From Pelobates cultripes (taxonomy: Eukaryota > Chordata > Amphibia > Anura > Pelobatidae): a DNA stretch of 64,000 nt. The position numbers were made by a program, and so were the translations under genes. The notes beneath the pieces are model-generated. The model did no database searches and was not told the DNA's origin. It saw only the letters and a program-made list of their open reading frames with translations. Location of the stretch: positions 270,065,161 through 270,129,160 of the forward strand of contig OW240916.1 of assembly GCA_933207985.1 (NCBI GenBank). Reading direction: 5' to 3'. Position 1 is the stretch's first letter. Each line of letters opens with the position of its first letter. This document shows, one piece after another, positions 1-9,907 of the stretch.

Positions 1-2019
1 TCTGATGGCAGTAGGCAAGCTATTCCATAGGAGAGGAGCCACCCGCGAGAGGTCCTGCAAGCGTGAGTTGGCCGTACGGGTGCGAGCAACGGTCAGGAGG
101 TGGTCACGGGCAGAGCGGAGGGTACGAGAAGGGGCATATCTATGGATTAGTGAAGAGATATAAGTGGGGCTAGAATTGTTCAGTGCTTTAAATGTATGGG
201 TTAGCACTTTGAATTGACTCCTATAGCATACAGGGAGCCAATGTAAGGACTGGCAGAGGGGTGAGGTGTGAGAGGACTGACTAGAGAGGAAAATCAGTCT
301 AGCTGCAGCATTCATTACAGACTGTAGCAGGGCAATACGGCTTTTGGGGAGACCAATCAGGAGAGGGTTACAGTAATCCATGCGGGAAATTACTAGAGCA
401 TGGACAAGCTCCTTTGTAGCATCTTGCGTAAGAAAGGGGCGAATGCAGGCTATATTTTTGAGTTGGAACCTACAGGACTTGGCAACAAACTGGATGTGAG
501 ACTCAAAGGTGAGACCAGAGTCAAGTATGATGCCAAGACAGCGCGCTTGCAGGGATGGACTTATGTGGATATCACTGACTTGAAGGGACAGCGAGAGAGG
601 AGGATCAGTATTAGGAGGAGGAAAGACAAGGAGTTCAGTTTTAGAGAGGTTAAGTTTCAGAAAGCGTGAGGACATCCAGTCAGAGATGGAAGAAAGGCAA
701 GCAGTGACACGTTGCAGGACGGCAGGGGAGAGGTCCGGGGAGGAGAGGTATATCTGAGTGTCATCAGCGTACAGGTGGTAGTGGAATCCAAAAGAGGCAA
801 TAAGTTTACCAAGAGAGGCAGTATAAAGAGAAAATAGAAGGGGACCAAGGACAGACCCTTGGGGAACTCCAACTGAGACAGGACGAGGGGAGGAGGTGTC
901 CTTGGAAAAGGAGACACTGAATGAGCATTGGGAGAGATAGGAGGAAAACCAAGAGAGGACAGAGTCACAGAGACCGAGCGATTGAAGAGTTTGAAGGAGG
1001 AGAGCATGATCAACGGTGTCAAAGGCAGCAGAGAGGTCAAGGAGAATTAATATGGAGTAGTGACCTTTGGATTTAGCAGAGATTAGGTCATTAGTCACTT
1101 TGATAAGAGCAGTCTCAGTAGAGTGGAGAGGGCGGAAGCCAGACTGAAGAGGGTCAAGGAGAGAGTTGGAATTAAGGAAGCGGGACACACGGGTAAAGAC
1201 AAGTCTTTCCAAAAGCTTTGATGAGAAAGGGAGCAGGGATATGGGACGATAGTTAGAAGGGGAGGATGGGTCAAGAGATGTTTTTTTCAGGATAGGTATT
1301 ACAGTGGCATGTTTAAGGTCAGCAGGAACAGTGCCAGAAGAGAGAGAGCAGTTAAAGATGTGTGTTAGGGTAGGCACAAGACAAGGGGAGAGAGATCTGA
1401 TGAGGTGAGATGGGACAGGATCGAGCGGGCAAGTGGTGGGGCGAGAGGAATGGAGAAGCGCAGCCACCTCTTGTTCAGTAGCCGGGTAGAAAGTCTGGAG
1501 GGTAGGGAAAGCAAGATTTACATGTGGTTGAGAAAGAGAACGGCAAGGAGGGGAGAATTGTTTCCTTAGCTGTTCAATCTTGTTGGTAAAGTAGCATGCA
1601 AAGCTATCAGCTGTAAGGTTAGTTTGGGGGGTGGCCACAGCAGGGCGGATAAGGGAATTAAAGGTGTCAAAGAGACGTCTGGGATTGCGGGAGCATGAAC
1701 TAATGAGAGAGGAAAAGTATGACTGTTTGGCGAGGGTGAGGGCTGCCCTGTATGAAAGCAACATGAATCTATAATGGAGAAAGTCTGCCTGGGTGCGGGA
1801 CTTCCTCCAGGAGCGTTCAGCACAACGGGAGCAACTCTGCAGATAGCGTGTTGATTTATTATGCCAAGGTTGGGGTCGTGTCCTCCTCGAGGTGCATGTT
1901 TGGAGTGGGGCTGCAGCGTTCAAGGCAGATGTGAGGGTAGTGTTATATGTGGAGATGGCCAGTGAGGGAAAGGAGAGGGAAGGGATGGATAGCAGTTGTG
2001 AATCAATGTCAGCTGACAG
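1..2019 (-). CDS. L2 LINE ORF2 reverse transcriptase, partial, open to the window edge
   Basis: The product copies element RNA into DNA at a nicked chromosomal target. By eye the frame runs about 670 codons without a stop, from just after the TAG at 2,020-2,022 to base 1. Visible motifs are [10 protein letters not shown] (about 1,240), the RT motif AAFDTVDH (about 1,006-1,032), [13 protein letters not shown] (about 850-880) and the catalytic YADDTQ box at 751-771. The first 100 codons of the same frame (2,020-2,319) carry endonuclease residues, including SDHHLLSF. A single in-frame TAG therefore separates endonuclease from RT. So long an open frame in a LINE copy suggests a young insertion. 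It has no start codon of its own here. Confidence 0.8.
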   Translation of the reverse strand, partial: MSADIDSQLLSIPSLSFPSLAISTYNTTLTSALNAAAPLQTCTSRRTRPQPWHNKSTRYLQSCSRCAERSWRKSRTQADFLHYRFMLLSYRAALTLAKQSYFSSLISSCSRNPRRLFDTFNSLIRPAVATPQTNLTADSFACYFTNKIEQLRKQFSPPCRSLSQPHVNLAFPTLQTFYPATEQEVAALLHSSRPTTCPLDPVPSHLIRSLSPCLVPTLTHIFNCSLSSGTVPADLKHATVIPILKKTSLDPSSPSNYRPISLLPFSSKLLERLVFTRVSRFLNSNSLLDPLQSGFRPLHSTETALIKVTNDLISAKSKGHYSILILLDLSAAFDTVDHALLLQTLQSLGLCDSVLSWFSSYLSQCSFSVSFSKDTSSPRPVSVGVPQGSVLGPLLFSLYTASLGKLIASFGFHYHLYADDTQIYLSSPDLSPAVLQRVTACLSSISDWMSSRFLKLNLSKTELLVFPPPNTDPPLSLSLQVSDIHISPSLQARCLGIILDSGLTFESHIQFVAKSCRFQLKNIACIRPFLTQDATKELVHALVISRMDYCNPLLIGLPKSRIALLQSVMNAAARLIFLSSQSSHTSPLCQSLHWLPVCYRSQFKVLTHTFKALNNSSPTYISSLIHRYAPSRTLRSARDHLLTVARTRTANSRLQDLSRVAPLLWNSLPTAIR

Positions 2020-2319
2020 CTACTGGAGGTTAATAGAGTTAAGGTTCCTCCTGAGCTGAGGGGGGTTAGGCTGAGATTGTTGGGTGAGGGGGTAATTGAG
2101 AGCAAACGATAAGAGGTGGTGATCAGAGAGAGGAAATGGAGTGTTGCAGATATTAGATATTGTACATGAATGAGAGAAAATAAGGTCGAGGGTATTGCCA
2201 GCTACATGAGTGGGAGAATTAGCCCACTGCAAAAGTCCAAGGGAGGAAGTGATTGAAAGTAGTTTAGAGGCTGCTGGGGTTAAAGGTGGGTTAACGGGAA
2301 TATTGAAGTCTCCAATAAC
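1..2319 (-). mobile_element. L2-clade LINE (non-LTR retrotransposon), 5'-truncated, runs off the left edge
   Basis: Read on the minus strand, this is the endonuclease C-terminus followed by the whole reverse-transcriptase region of an L2/Maui-type LINE. Translation begins inside the endonuclease at the conserved GDFN motif near 2,310 and continues through [16 protein letters not shown] and YADDTQ. It ends in LLWNSLPT at base 1, so the C-terminus and 3' tail lie outside the window. The copy stops abruptly at 2,319, the 5' truncation expected of target-primed reverse transcription. Two more copies of the same family lie at 11,236-13,089 and 25,778-27,345. The clade is assigned from motif order and wording; L2 is more likely than CR1 because of the SLYTASLG...YADDTQ spacing. 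Confidence 0.9.
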
Positions 2320-2332
2320 ACCTAAGTAGTGC
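2320..2332. repeat. Left 13-bp direct repeat flanking the 2,333-4,130 segment
   Basis: The sequence ACCTAAGTAGTGC occurs here and exactly again at 4,131-4,143. Such a pair looks like a target-site duplication of the segment between them. The length (13 bp) fits LINE/SINE-type retroposition better than a DNA transposon. It directly abuts the truncated end of the L2 copy. Confidence 0.5.
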
Positions 2333-4130
2333 AGTGCAGATGATAAACATTCATTTAAAAACTGGTAATTATGTTTTTCACAGTTTGTATTTGTAGATAT
2401 GAACCAAGGATTCCTCTAAGTCATCAAACAAAATATATACAGAGTATATCTACAAATAATGAATAAAAAGCCATATTATCCACCGGTGGGCAACAACCTA
2501 TTGGATTGGCTAAAGTGCAGAATTGAGAAGTGTGCTTTTGTAGATTTTTTATAGAATTTTAAATACTTCCTGCTTCTAACTTCTATGTATCACTGGAGAA
2601 GAATCGAAACCCACAATTTGCTACATGAGAGACACTTATTTAAGTGAATATCTATTTTTATTATCTATTTTTTTAATATAGTATGGTCAGGTCTACTCCT
2701 GTGTGTCTCTGTAATATTTTGTGATTGTGCAACTATGTTCCTGTTCAAATCTGTAGCAGTAATATTGTAGCAAGAGGACTAAAGTACATTTTTAGTGCTG
2801 TACCACCGTTATTGAAATGTCAGCTTTAGCATACACCAGCTGTCTAGAGATTTAATTGTTCATTTAGAGATTCCATTGTAGTTTGAACTTGACATTGATT
2901 TCCAATTTTCTCCTCAATAGCATCAGATCAGTAACACATGAAAATAGTTCTTTTTCAGCCGTCACATCACAAAATCAAATATTTACTTTAAAAATGAACT
3001 GCCATTGTTAATAACCACAGCAAACTATTTTCTCATAATATGATTCACTCCTCTAACAGACATATCTTCGTTTTTCCAATTTTCAAGCAATAAAATAGGG
3101 ACAAGACAAATTAGCACTGAGAACAAATTGTCCCAAACTTTATGATTTTCTGGCAGGTTTTCCTTAAAGTGTGTTTCACCGCAAGATGAAGTATTTTATT
3201 TTTCAAAACGGAACATGAAAATATTTAGCGCTACGTGCAATTTTTTTTGCAATAGTCCTAGCACAAAATACATTATTTATTATAAATCAGTTTGTAATTC
3301 TGAGCAGAGGGATAGTTTAAAGAGCATGTATAAAAATGATTAGTTGTTTTTCATTACCAAACCAATAAATGTGCAAAATACAAAACAATGCAGTTGTACT
3401 GACTATCTATGAGTGTTAGGTTCATACAACTGTTGGGGAAAATATTATGATTATATATATCCGATTAATATGCGCTTGGTTAAGTCTGTGTGTATGGGAG
3501 ATCAGGAATTATCTTCAAAGGGAGTTTCTGTTTAGATAGTTGGGAAGATACAGCACCTGAAAGGCACAGCTACATCCTTGGGAAAGTTTATCACGTTTAC
3601 ATATCAACTAGTCTTCAAAGGAGTCTCTAGCTAGGAAAACACACCTTAGGGTAAAGGCATGGGGATGGCTGGGAGAGTTCACACGTAAATAAAATAACAG
3701 GATAGACAACACTTTGGGCCTTGGGAAAGGAAATCACATTTACATATCAAGTGAGCTAAGGAACTGGCTATTTACAACATGGGAACACATTCCTTTAACC
3801 CCTTAAGGACACATGACATGTGTGACATGTCATGATTCCCTTTTATTCCAGAAGTTTGGTCCTTAAGGGGTTAAAAAACAGAAGATACTGACATCACAGA
3901 ATAGGTTGGTAAGACACACACACTGCACACACCATCTCACAGCTCATACACAATCCAGCAGATATTATTAGATAGATGGAATGTGTGAGTGTTATGAATG
4001 TATTGTAACTCTGTAATACTATAACTCTGTAACATTCTTCTTCTGTAATATTTAACTGGGCAGATTCTAAGTAAAGATTTCTCTCTGGAAAGAATGGTGG
4101 TGGCCGGTTATTTGTAATATCGGGTAGAAT
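2333..4130. other. Unidentified 1.8-kb AT-rich segment between 13-bp direct repeats
   Basis: No coding frame or recognised family is visible. The last 250 bases contain short direct repeats (TATAACTCTGTAA-type) and the word AAAGATTTCTCTCTGGAAAG, which has the feel of a retroviral-type R-U5 region. The stretch from about 3,430 could be an LTR beginning TGTTGGGG, but I find neither its end nor a 5-bp duplication. The segment contains the TTAA-flanked MITE at 3,795-3,874. Confidence 0.4.
3795..3874. mobile_element. 80-bp palindromic MITE with TTAA target sites (piggyBac-like)
   Basis: It begins TTAACCCCTTAAGGACA and ends TCCTTAAGGGGTTAA, so near-perfect terminal inverted repeats (CCCCTTAAGGAC) sit inside TTAA duplications. 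TTAA targets are typical of piggyBac and Kolobok elements. Related ends occur at 39,943 (TTAACCCCTTAAGGACC), 38,974 and 20,300, so this is a family in this genome. It has no coding capacity. Confidence 0.75.
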
Positions 4131-4143
4131 ACCTAAGTAGTGC
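4131..4143. repeat. Right 13-bp direct repeat, partner of 2,320-2,332
   Basis: Exact copy of ACCTAAGTAGTGC. The sequence after it does not continue the L2 endonuclease, so the repeat belongs to the insertion and not to the LINE. Confidence 0.5.
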
Positions 4144-4694
4144 TAGTCAATGTCATATATTTATCTGGACAACGGGATAAAGATACATGTTAGTTCTTGG
4201 AAGAGGTGACACAGGGATATTACATTCACTATTAATACACAACGCAAAGTGGATTTCTCTCAAAAGGACACCAATTGGAAGTAAGAGAAGAATTAGACAG
4301 CAACAACATGTAATGTTTACATATAGCTGTAATTTGCAGGGTTGCAAATTCAGGAAGCTGTCATGTTATGCTGTCACATATATGCTTTGGTGATGTTACT
4401 TTATAACACATGGATCAAGCCATCAGTGCCTCCTTGTACTGTCAAAGTGTTCAAACGATGTTTCGCATGCTACTTCTTTTTTCCTTTCCTGTAGGTTCTT
4501 TGTTCATGGACCCCACTGTTCCCTCCACCAACTGACTACCTCCTTCCATAGAGACCCCATTTCTGCAAGTGTGACGGTAGTCGCCATCACTGGGAGCAGA
4601 AGGACACTTTACAAAGGTTCCTAAATTATTCCTCTGTCTAAGTCACACTGTACCAGTTATAGGTGCAGGGTGTTTAAAATGTGTCTGTATATTG

Positions 4695-5168
4695 TTAAAG
4701 GACCACTCTAGGCACCCAGACCAGCTTAATGAAGTGGTCTGGGTGCCTGGTCCAGCTAGGCTTAACCCATTCTTTCATAAACATAGCAGTTTCAGAGAAA
4801 CTGCTATGTTTATGAATGGGTTAAGCCTTCCCCCATTCCCTCTAGCGGCTGTCTCATTGACAGCCGCTAGAGGAGCTTGCGTGCTTCTCACTGTGATTTT
4901 CACAGTGAGAGCACACCAGCGTCCATAGGAAAGCATTTATAATGCTTTCCAATGCGACCGGCTGAATGCGTGCGCAGCTCTTGCCGCGCGTGCGCATTCA
5001 GCCGACGTGGAGGAGAGAAGGAGGATCGGAGGAGGAGAGCTCCCCGCCCAGTGCTGGAAAAAGGTACGTTTTTCCCCCTTTCCCCCTTCCAGAGCCGGGC
5101 GGGAGGGGGACCCTCAGGGTGGGGGCACCCTCAGGGCACTATGGTGCCAGGAAAACGAGTATGCTCCG
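4695..5168. mobile_element. T2/Kolobok-like multi-hairpin MITE, copy 1, damaged right end
   Basis: It starts at TTAA followed by AGGACCACTCTAGGCACC and follows the same course as the complete copy at 33,591-34,073. A series of adjacent stem-loops is seen: GTGGTCTGGGTGCC, AGCAGTTTCAGAGAAACTGCT, CTCTAGCGGCTGTC with its complement, and CACTGTGATTTTCACAGTG. There is also a GC-rich TGCGCATTCAGCCG arm. The right terminus is eroded after GAAAACGAGTATG. It is non-coding; open frames here are shadows of the palindromes. It interrupts the LTR-like copy beginning at 4,388. Confidence 0.7.
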
Positions 5169-6328
5169 CTACAGCAAGGACTTCCCAGTTATCGACCTCT
5201 GCTTGCCTATATGGATTACATTTCAGCTTCTCTCCAAAAAACTGTTAGGACGGATTTACCAGTTACAAAATTCTGCTTTGTTTTACAAACCCCTCTCTTA
5301 GCTAATTCCATAAACACTGTGGATGGATTTAATGGATAAAGTCTTGGCCTCTATTAAAAGACTTTGCTTTCTCTTAACCTCTTGATTTTCATGGACTGAT
5401 TGAATGGTAACAACTTGACATGAATTTGCAGGATTCCCTTAAGTGATACTCCTGTATAAAAAAGCATATCTCTCCATAATCTGTCTTATTTCTCTTTCTC
5501 ATTACTTTAAAGTACTGATTTTCCAGTTGCATACTCTGATAGTAGGGATGTGCATGGGCAAAAAATTTGCTTTGGTTCGGAAATTCGGGTATGTAAAAAA
5601 TGTGTCTGCTTTGGCAATTCGGACCAATGACATTCGGTTCGGCACTTCGGAACTGCCGAATAGCATTCGGCTTGGACATTTGGGAACGCAGCATTTGGGC
5701 ATTTATTTTGGGCATTCTGGAGTTCGGCATATCATTTGTTTCAGGCATTCGGCAGATAGAAATGTCGCTCATTTTAAAAAATAAAAATAAATATTTGTGG
5801 ACAGCAGCAGTGCCCAGACCACTTAATATTAAAGAAGTGGTCTGGGTTTAGTTAATAATTAGTAGTGTTAGTTTAGTATATATACAATTTATAAAATTAT
5901 ATTTTCATTCCACAGATAATTCAACCAATCAGGGAGCACTACCACAATGCAACACTTCTGCACAATATATAATCCCACCCCTGTGACACCATCTTTGAGG
6001 AGAGTTTAGGAGCAGAGAGTGAGCAGAGTGTGAGAGCAGAGAGAAAGCAATTTGTCTATGAACAAGCAAGTGAGAGCGTGAGATAGAGAGCAAAGTAAGG
6101 GCAAGTGATGGCTGGCACACAAAATTAATCACTGCTGTAAAGTCACAGTGCAGCAGAGAGACACCCTGGCAATCAGACTACCTGGCTTGCACAGCCACAC
6201 ACTCTCTCATCCCCTATTCAAAAAAGAAACAAAATGCAGAAGAAAAAAAAGGCAAAAACTCTCTCCCTGGAACACACACTTAAAAGCAATGTGGCTCCCC
6301 ATGTTTGCAAAAAGTAAAGTACAATATA

Positions 6329-7302
6329 TGTGATGTAATTTATCTCTCTCAGTCTCTTGTGCTATCACAACTAATCTGGTCACATGAATACAAGCCAACA
6401 CTTTAAATCAAGCGAACGCCCAGCGGTGTTTGGCTCTATTTCTATGGAACTGAAAACGGACACTTTTTCTGCTGAACACCGCTGAAACAACGGAACGCCT
6501 GGCTGCCTCCACGAAAGCATGCGAACACCGGCCGTTTGGGAGATTGAGAGCATACGAAAAGACTTAACCCAGATAGCCTTCCCATGGAGTCATTCGTATA
6601 CCGAAAGACTGTAAGAACTTTGACTCCATGGCGATTGAACTATGTGTGTGGGATCTGAGCGCTATTCGCTAATAATACGCACTCAGATCCAGGCTATCTG
6701 GGGACATGTAATACGAATGGGAAATGTTCGGTTTTCATGTAGTTATATATTTTTATGTCTTTTATTATTTTATGTCTAAGATGGCGACTGGCTTTGTCCT
6801 GGAGTTAATTGAGTTACTTGGTAATTAACTCCAGGGCAGAGGGGAGGGAATCATAATGCACTGTGGGTAAAATCTGTGACTGTGTGTCTGGAATGTCCCC
6901 ATATCTGTCTGTAGTTTGAGTCTCCCATTTGGTCTCCTAGGGGAGTGTCCACCAGGTGGGAGACCTGCATAAATACGGGCAGGTAGCCCACAGTAAAGCC
7001 AGATCCTGTTTGACCCTCAATGCGGAGCTTCTGTCTCGTTATTGGGGGGATTTCTTCTTCATGTTTAGAGACTGCTGGATGGAACGAAAGCCGCTTGGGG
7101 AATATTGCTGTTCGACGGTTACCAGCAGTTCGTGTATTGCCGTTCGGGAGTTTGGAGCCGTTCACGGATCTCGATCGGGAGATTGCCGCTTCCCCTGCAT
7201 TTGGTTCGTGGGTTACAGAGTAAGCGAACGGAGACTGTACTGCAGCCGGGGAAGGTCTACTAAACGGCGGTTTGGCTTACAGACACTAGAGGTGTCTTAA
7301 CA
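6329..7302 (+). repeat. 5' LTR of the Gmr1-like element
   Basis: It starts TGTGATGTAATT and ends GTGTCTTAACA. From 6,411 it matches the 3' LTR nearly base for base, including paired arms that form hairpins: CCATGGAGTCA with TGACTCCATGG, GGATCTGAG with CTCAGATCC, and CTGGAGTTAATT with AATTAACTCCAG. The first 82 bases do not align with the first 110 bases of the 3' LTR. The length agrees with the solo LTR at 52,261-53,215 (955 bp). Confidence 0.8.
6968..6976 (+). promoter_or_regulatory. TATA-like box of the 5' LTR
   Basis: CATAAATAC lies 330 bases before the LTR end, just downstream of the terminal hairpin, at the same place as CATAAATAC at 9,032-9,040 in the other LTR. Related LTRs carry TATATAAG (about 22,270) and CATAAAAGC (about 53,055) at the equivalent point. 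This is the expected site of U3 promoter activity; the transcription start is not known. Confidence 0.5.
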
Positions 7303-7304
7303 AT

Positions 7305-7322
7305 TGGTGGCAAGCGACGGGA
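7305..7322 (+). other. Probable primer-binding site
   Basis: TGGTGGCAAGCGACGGGA follows the 5' LTR after two bases. It begins TGG, as needed to pair with a tRNA CCA end. Position and form fit a Ty3-type minus-strand primer site; I do not assign the tRNA. Confidence 0.6.
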
Positions 7323-7356
7323 TGAATCCCACAGCATTGGAGGTCAGCTACAAGAC

Positions 7357-8262
7357 ATGCAGTATGAGGAATTAAGGCATGCTACACTTAAGGATATATT
7401 GGAACGCCGAGGAAGGTCAGCAAGCAATTTAAAGAAACGGGAGATTATTGCTTTGCTACTGGAGATGGATGCAGCAACGGGAACGGAGAGAGTCAATGTG
7501 CCCAGTACCTTGGATTTAACACCCGAGGAAATACAATTTAACCGGGCAGTGCAAATAAGGTTGGCACACTTTGGCCCCAACCCCTCAGCTGACATCGTGG
7601 AGCGTGTGCAGGCAGCAGTAGCAGCACAACAGGCACTCCGGGAAAGAGGAGCTGCAGCAGCAGAGGTACCTTACAATAATAATGTGTTTGCTAGAAAGAA
7701 GGTACCTTTTGCTGCATTTAAAAATTTTGTGGAAACCGAGGGAGAGATTGATGGGTTCTTAGCGGACTTCGAGAGGCAGTGTGCTCTACATCAGGTACCT
7801 GCAGATGAATGGGTCACCATCCTCTCTGGGAAATTATCTGGCCGGGCTAGTGAGGTGTTTCGGGCCATCCCAGAGGAGGAGATCACCAGCTACCGGGCTG
7901 TGAAAGATGCGCTCCTAGCCAGGTATGCGGTGACCCCAGAGGCGTACAGGCGGAGGTTTAGAGAAACCAATAAACTGGTTGGGGACTCTTATGTGGAGTG
8001 GGCCTGCAGAGTCCATCGTACCGCAGCCCACTGGATGGCTGGATGCCAAGCGGTAACTGGGGAGGAGGTGTTACAAGTGTTCCTGCTGGAACACTGCTTT
8101 GATAGACTACCTTCTGGGGTCAGGGAGTGGGTCAGAGATAGAAAACCCTCTACCCTACCCGAGGCTGCTCGTCTGGCAGATGAATACACGGATGCCCGCA
8201 AGTTGGATGGTACAGCTGCCAAAGCCCCTGCCAGACTGAAGTATCGACCAGCAGTAATACCC
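7357..8262 (+). CDS. Retrotransposon Gag polyprotein with SCAN-like region, truncated by the gap
   Basis: Gag builds the particle in which the element RNA is reverse-transcribed. The frame is open for 302 codons from ATG at 7,357 to the N gap, 35 bases after the primer-binding site. An N-terminal helical, basic stretch (residues 1-40) is followed by alanine-rich linkers and then a capsid-like block. Around residues 189-285 the pattern YRRRF, SYVEWACRV, LLEHCFDRLP, VREWV and LADEY closely resembles the vertebrate SCAN domain. SCAN is known to derive from Gmr1-like Gag. No zinc knuckle is visible before the gap. Base 7,322 has an earlier ATG, but it is out of frame. An apparent continuation of the frame beyond the gap, into the LTR, is an artefact. 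Confidence 0.85.
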
Positions 8263-8362
8263 NNNNNNNNNNNNNNNNNNNNNNNNNNNNNNNNNNNNNN
8301 NNNNNNNNNNNNNNNNNNNNNNNNNNNNNNNNNNNNNNNNNNNNNNNNNNNNNNNNNNNNNN
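8263..8362. other. Assembly gap of 100 N
   Basis: Exactly 100 unknown bases, a conventional placeholder for a gap of unknown size. It falls between gag and the 3' LTR, where about 3-4 kb of pol would be expected, probably because near-identical LTR copies collapsed during assembly. Confidence 0.95.
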
Positions 8363-9366
8363 GTGATCACCATTATAACGTTGTGGTTAACCGCAGACAC
8401 TTCTCAATTAAACCGAACTCAGGGTGGTCGTCGTTCGTATGTCGACCACGAGGCAGCGGCCATTTTAAATCATGCGAACGCCCAGCGGTGTTTTGGCTCT
8501 ATTTCTATGGAACTGAAAACGGACACTTTTTCTGCCGAACACCGCTGAAACAAGGGAACGCCTGGCTGCCTCCACGAAAGCATGCGAACACCGGCCGTTC
8601 GGGAGATTGAGAGCATACGAAAAGACTTAACCCAGATAGCCTTCCCATGGAGTCATTCGTATACCGAAAGACTGTGAGAACTTTGACTCCATGGCGATTG
8701 AACTATGTGTGTGGGATCTGAGCGCTATTCGCTAATAATATGCACTCAGATCCAGGCTATCTGGGGACATGTAATACGAATGGGAAATGTTCGGTTTTTA
8801 TGTAGTTATCTATTTTTATGTCTTTTATTATTTTATGTCTAAGATGGCGACTGGCTTTGTCCTGGAGTTAATTGAGTTACTTGGTAATTAACTCCAGGGC
8901 AGAGGGGAGGGAATCATAATGCACTGTGGGTAAAATCTGTGACTGTGTGTCTAGAATGTCCCCATATCTGTCTGTCATTTAAGTCTCCCCATTTGGTCCC
9001 CTAGGGGAGTGTCCACCAGGTGGGAGACCTGCATAAATACGGGCAGGTAGCCCAGAGTAAAGCCAGATCCTGTTTGACCCTCAATGCGGAGCTTCTGTCT
9101 CGTTATTGGGGGGATTTCTTCTTCACGTTTAGAGACTGCTGGATGGAACGAAAGCCGCTTGGGGAATATTGCTGTTCGACGGTTACCAGCAGTTCATGTA
9201 TTGCCGTACGGGAGTTTGGAGCCGTTCACGGATCTCGATCGGGAGATTGCCGCTTCCCCTGCATTTGGTTCGTGGGTTACAGAGTAAGCGAACGGAGACT
9301 GTACTGCAGCCGGGGAAGGTCTACTAAACGGCGGTTTGGCTTACAGACACTAGAGGTGTCTTAACA
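8363..9366 (+). repeat. 3' LTR of the Gmr1-like element
   Basis: It begins GTGATCACC immediately after the gap, so the first base of a TG start may lie in the gap. It ends TTAACA at 9,366, followed by ATATA. It carries the same hairpins and the same TATA-like box (9,032-9,040) as the 5' LTR. Its first 110 bases, rich in GTCG/CGAC words, differ from the 5' LTR. Confidence 0.85.
9032..9040 (+). promoter_or_regulatory. TATA-like box of the 3' LTR
   Basis: CATAAATAC, in the same context as in the 5' LTR. In a 3' LTR this could drive transcription outward into the neighbouring sequence. Confidence 0.45.
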
Positions 9367-9907
9367 ATATACTATCCCACATGACTCTGTGTGCTTTCAT
9401 TGGCCAAGTGTCAGTGACAACATCACGATTAATTGGCTGTCCTCTATCAATTATTCACAAAAATGTGCTCATTTTATTGGACAGGGAATAGTGAAACCGC
9501 ATTGGACAAGCAAGCATTACATTGCACAAAAGGAATTACCTTATTGGTCAAGATTCCTGTAATCATTCACATACTTTTCCTTCCTTCTCTCTTGTTTTGC
9601 CACTTTTCAGAAATCCGAATCACTTGGGCACTTCGAATGTCCGAATGGCACGAAATTCGTACCAATGTACATTTGGAACAAAACAAATTGCACATATTTA
9701 TCTGGCAGCATATTGGATCATTCAACTACCATACTTATCTCATTTCTGTGTTTCCAGATAAACTGTTTTCAAACTACTCTGCCTGCAAAAAGTAAATCTT
9801 ATCTCTTTTGTTGTTACTTTTCTCTGATAGATACTTTGTTTTACAAAATCAGAATTAAAAACCTCATTACAGATTGCCAGTGCCTAGAAATACTGATACT
9901 ATAACTA

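Larger units (their letters stand above)
6329..9366 (+). mobile_element. Gmr1/Ty3-gypsy-like LTR retrotransposon, pol lost in an assembly gap
   Basis: Two LTRs of about 1 kb flank a primer-binding site and an open gag. The element is bounded by ATATA on both sides (6,324-6,328 and 9,367-9,371), a plausible but AT-rich 5-bp duplication. LTR ends are TG and CA. From 6,411 and 8,473 onward the LTRs are almost identical over about 890 bp, so insertion was recent relative to the neighbourhood. Everything between the gag and the right LTR is replaced by 100 N, so presence or loss of protease, RT and integrase cannot be judged. It sits inside the hAT element at 5,543. Confidence 0.85.
5543..9700. 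mobile_element. Non-autonomous hAT-type element (TAGGGATGTGCA family), interrupted by an LTR retrotransposon
   Basis: The left end TAGGGATGTGCATGGGCAAA pairs with the right end TGCACATATTTA. It is flanked by TCTGATAG (5,535-5,542) and TCTGGCAG (9,701-9,708), an imperfect 8-bp target duplication typical of hAT. Subterminal TTCGG/CCGAA words are abundant. The empty site is visible in the sister repeat copy near 13,930. Without the nested retrotransposon (6,329-9,366) it is about 1.1 kb and has no transposase frame. A second member of this family, with a perfect 8-bp duplication, lies at 28,656-29,372. Confidence 0.75.
4388..9880 (+). repeat. First LTR-like copy of an old retrotransposon, split by a MITE and a hAT element
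   Basis: The pieces 4,388-4,694, 5,169-5,542 and 9,701-9,880 together align, in order, with the uninterrupted copy at 13,360-14,125. Shared landmarks are the GTGTTCAAAC segment, CTTCTCTCCAA and the CATTCAACTACCAT segment. It is followed at 9,908 by a decayed gag frame. That order (repeat, gag, same repeat in the same orientation) is what an LTR retrotransposon shows. The exact LTR ends and target duplication are not recognisable, so the LTR reading is inference. Confidence 0.55.

Noticed and set aside
657..1040. 127-codon minus-strand frame as a separate protein
   Set aside because: Off-frame shadow of the L2 reverse transcriptase, whose true frame is open through the same interval.
8363..8610. 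Continuation of the Gag frame across the N gap
   Set aside because: The frame through the N run is arbitrary, and the downstream part lies in the LTR.
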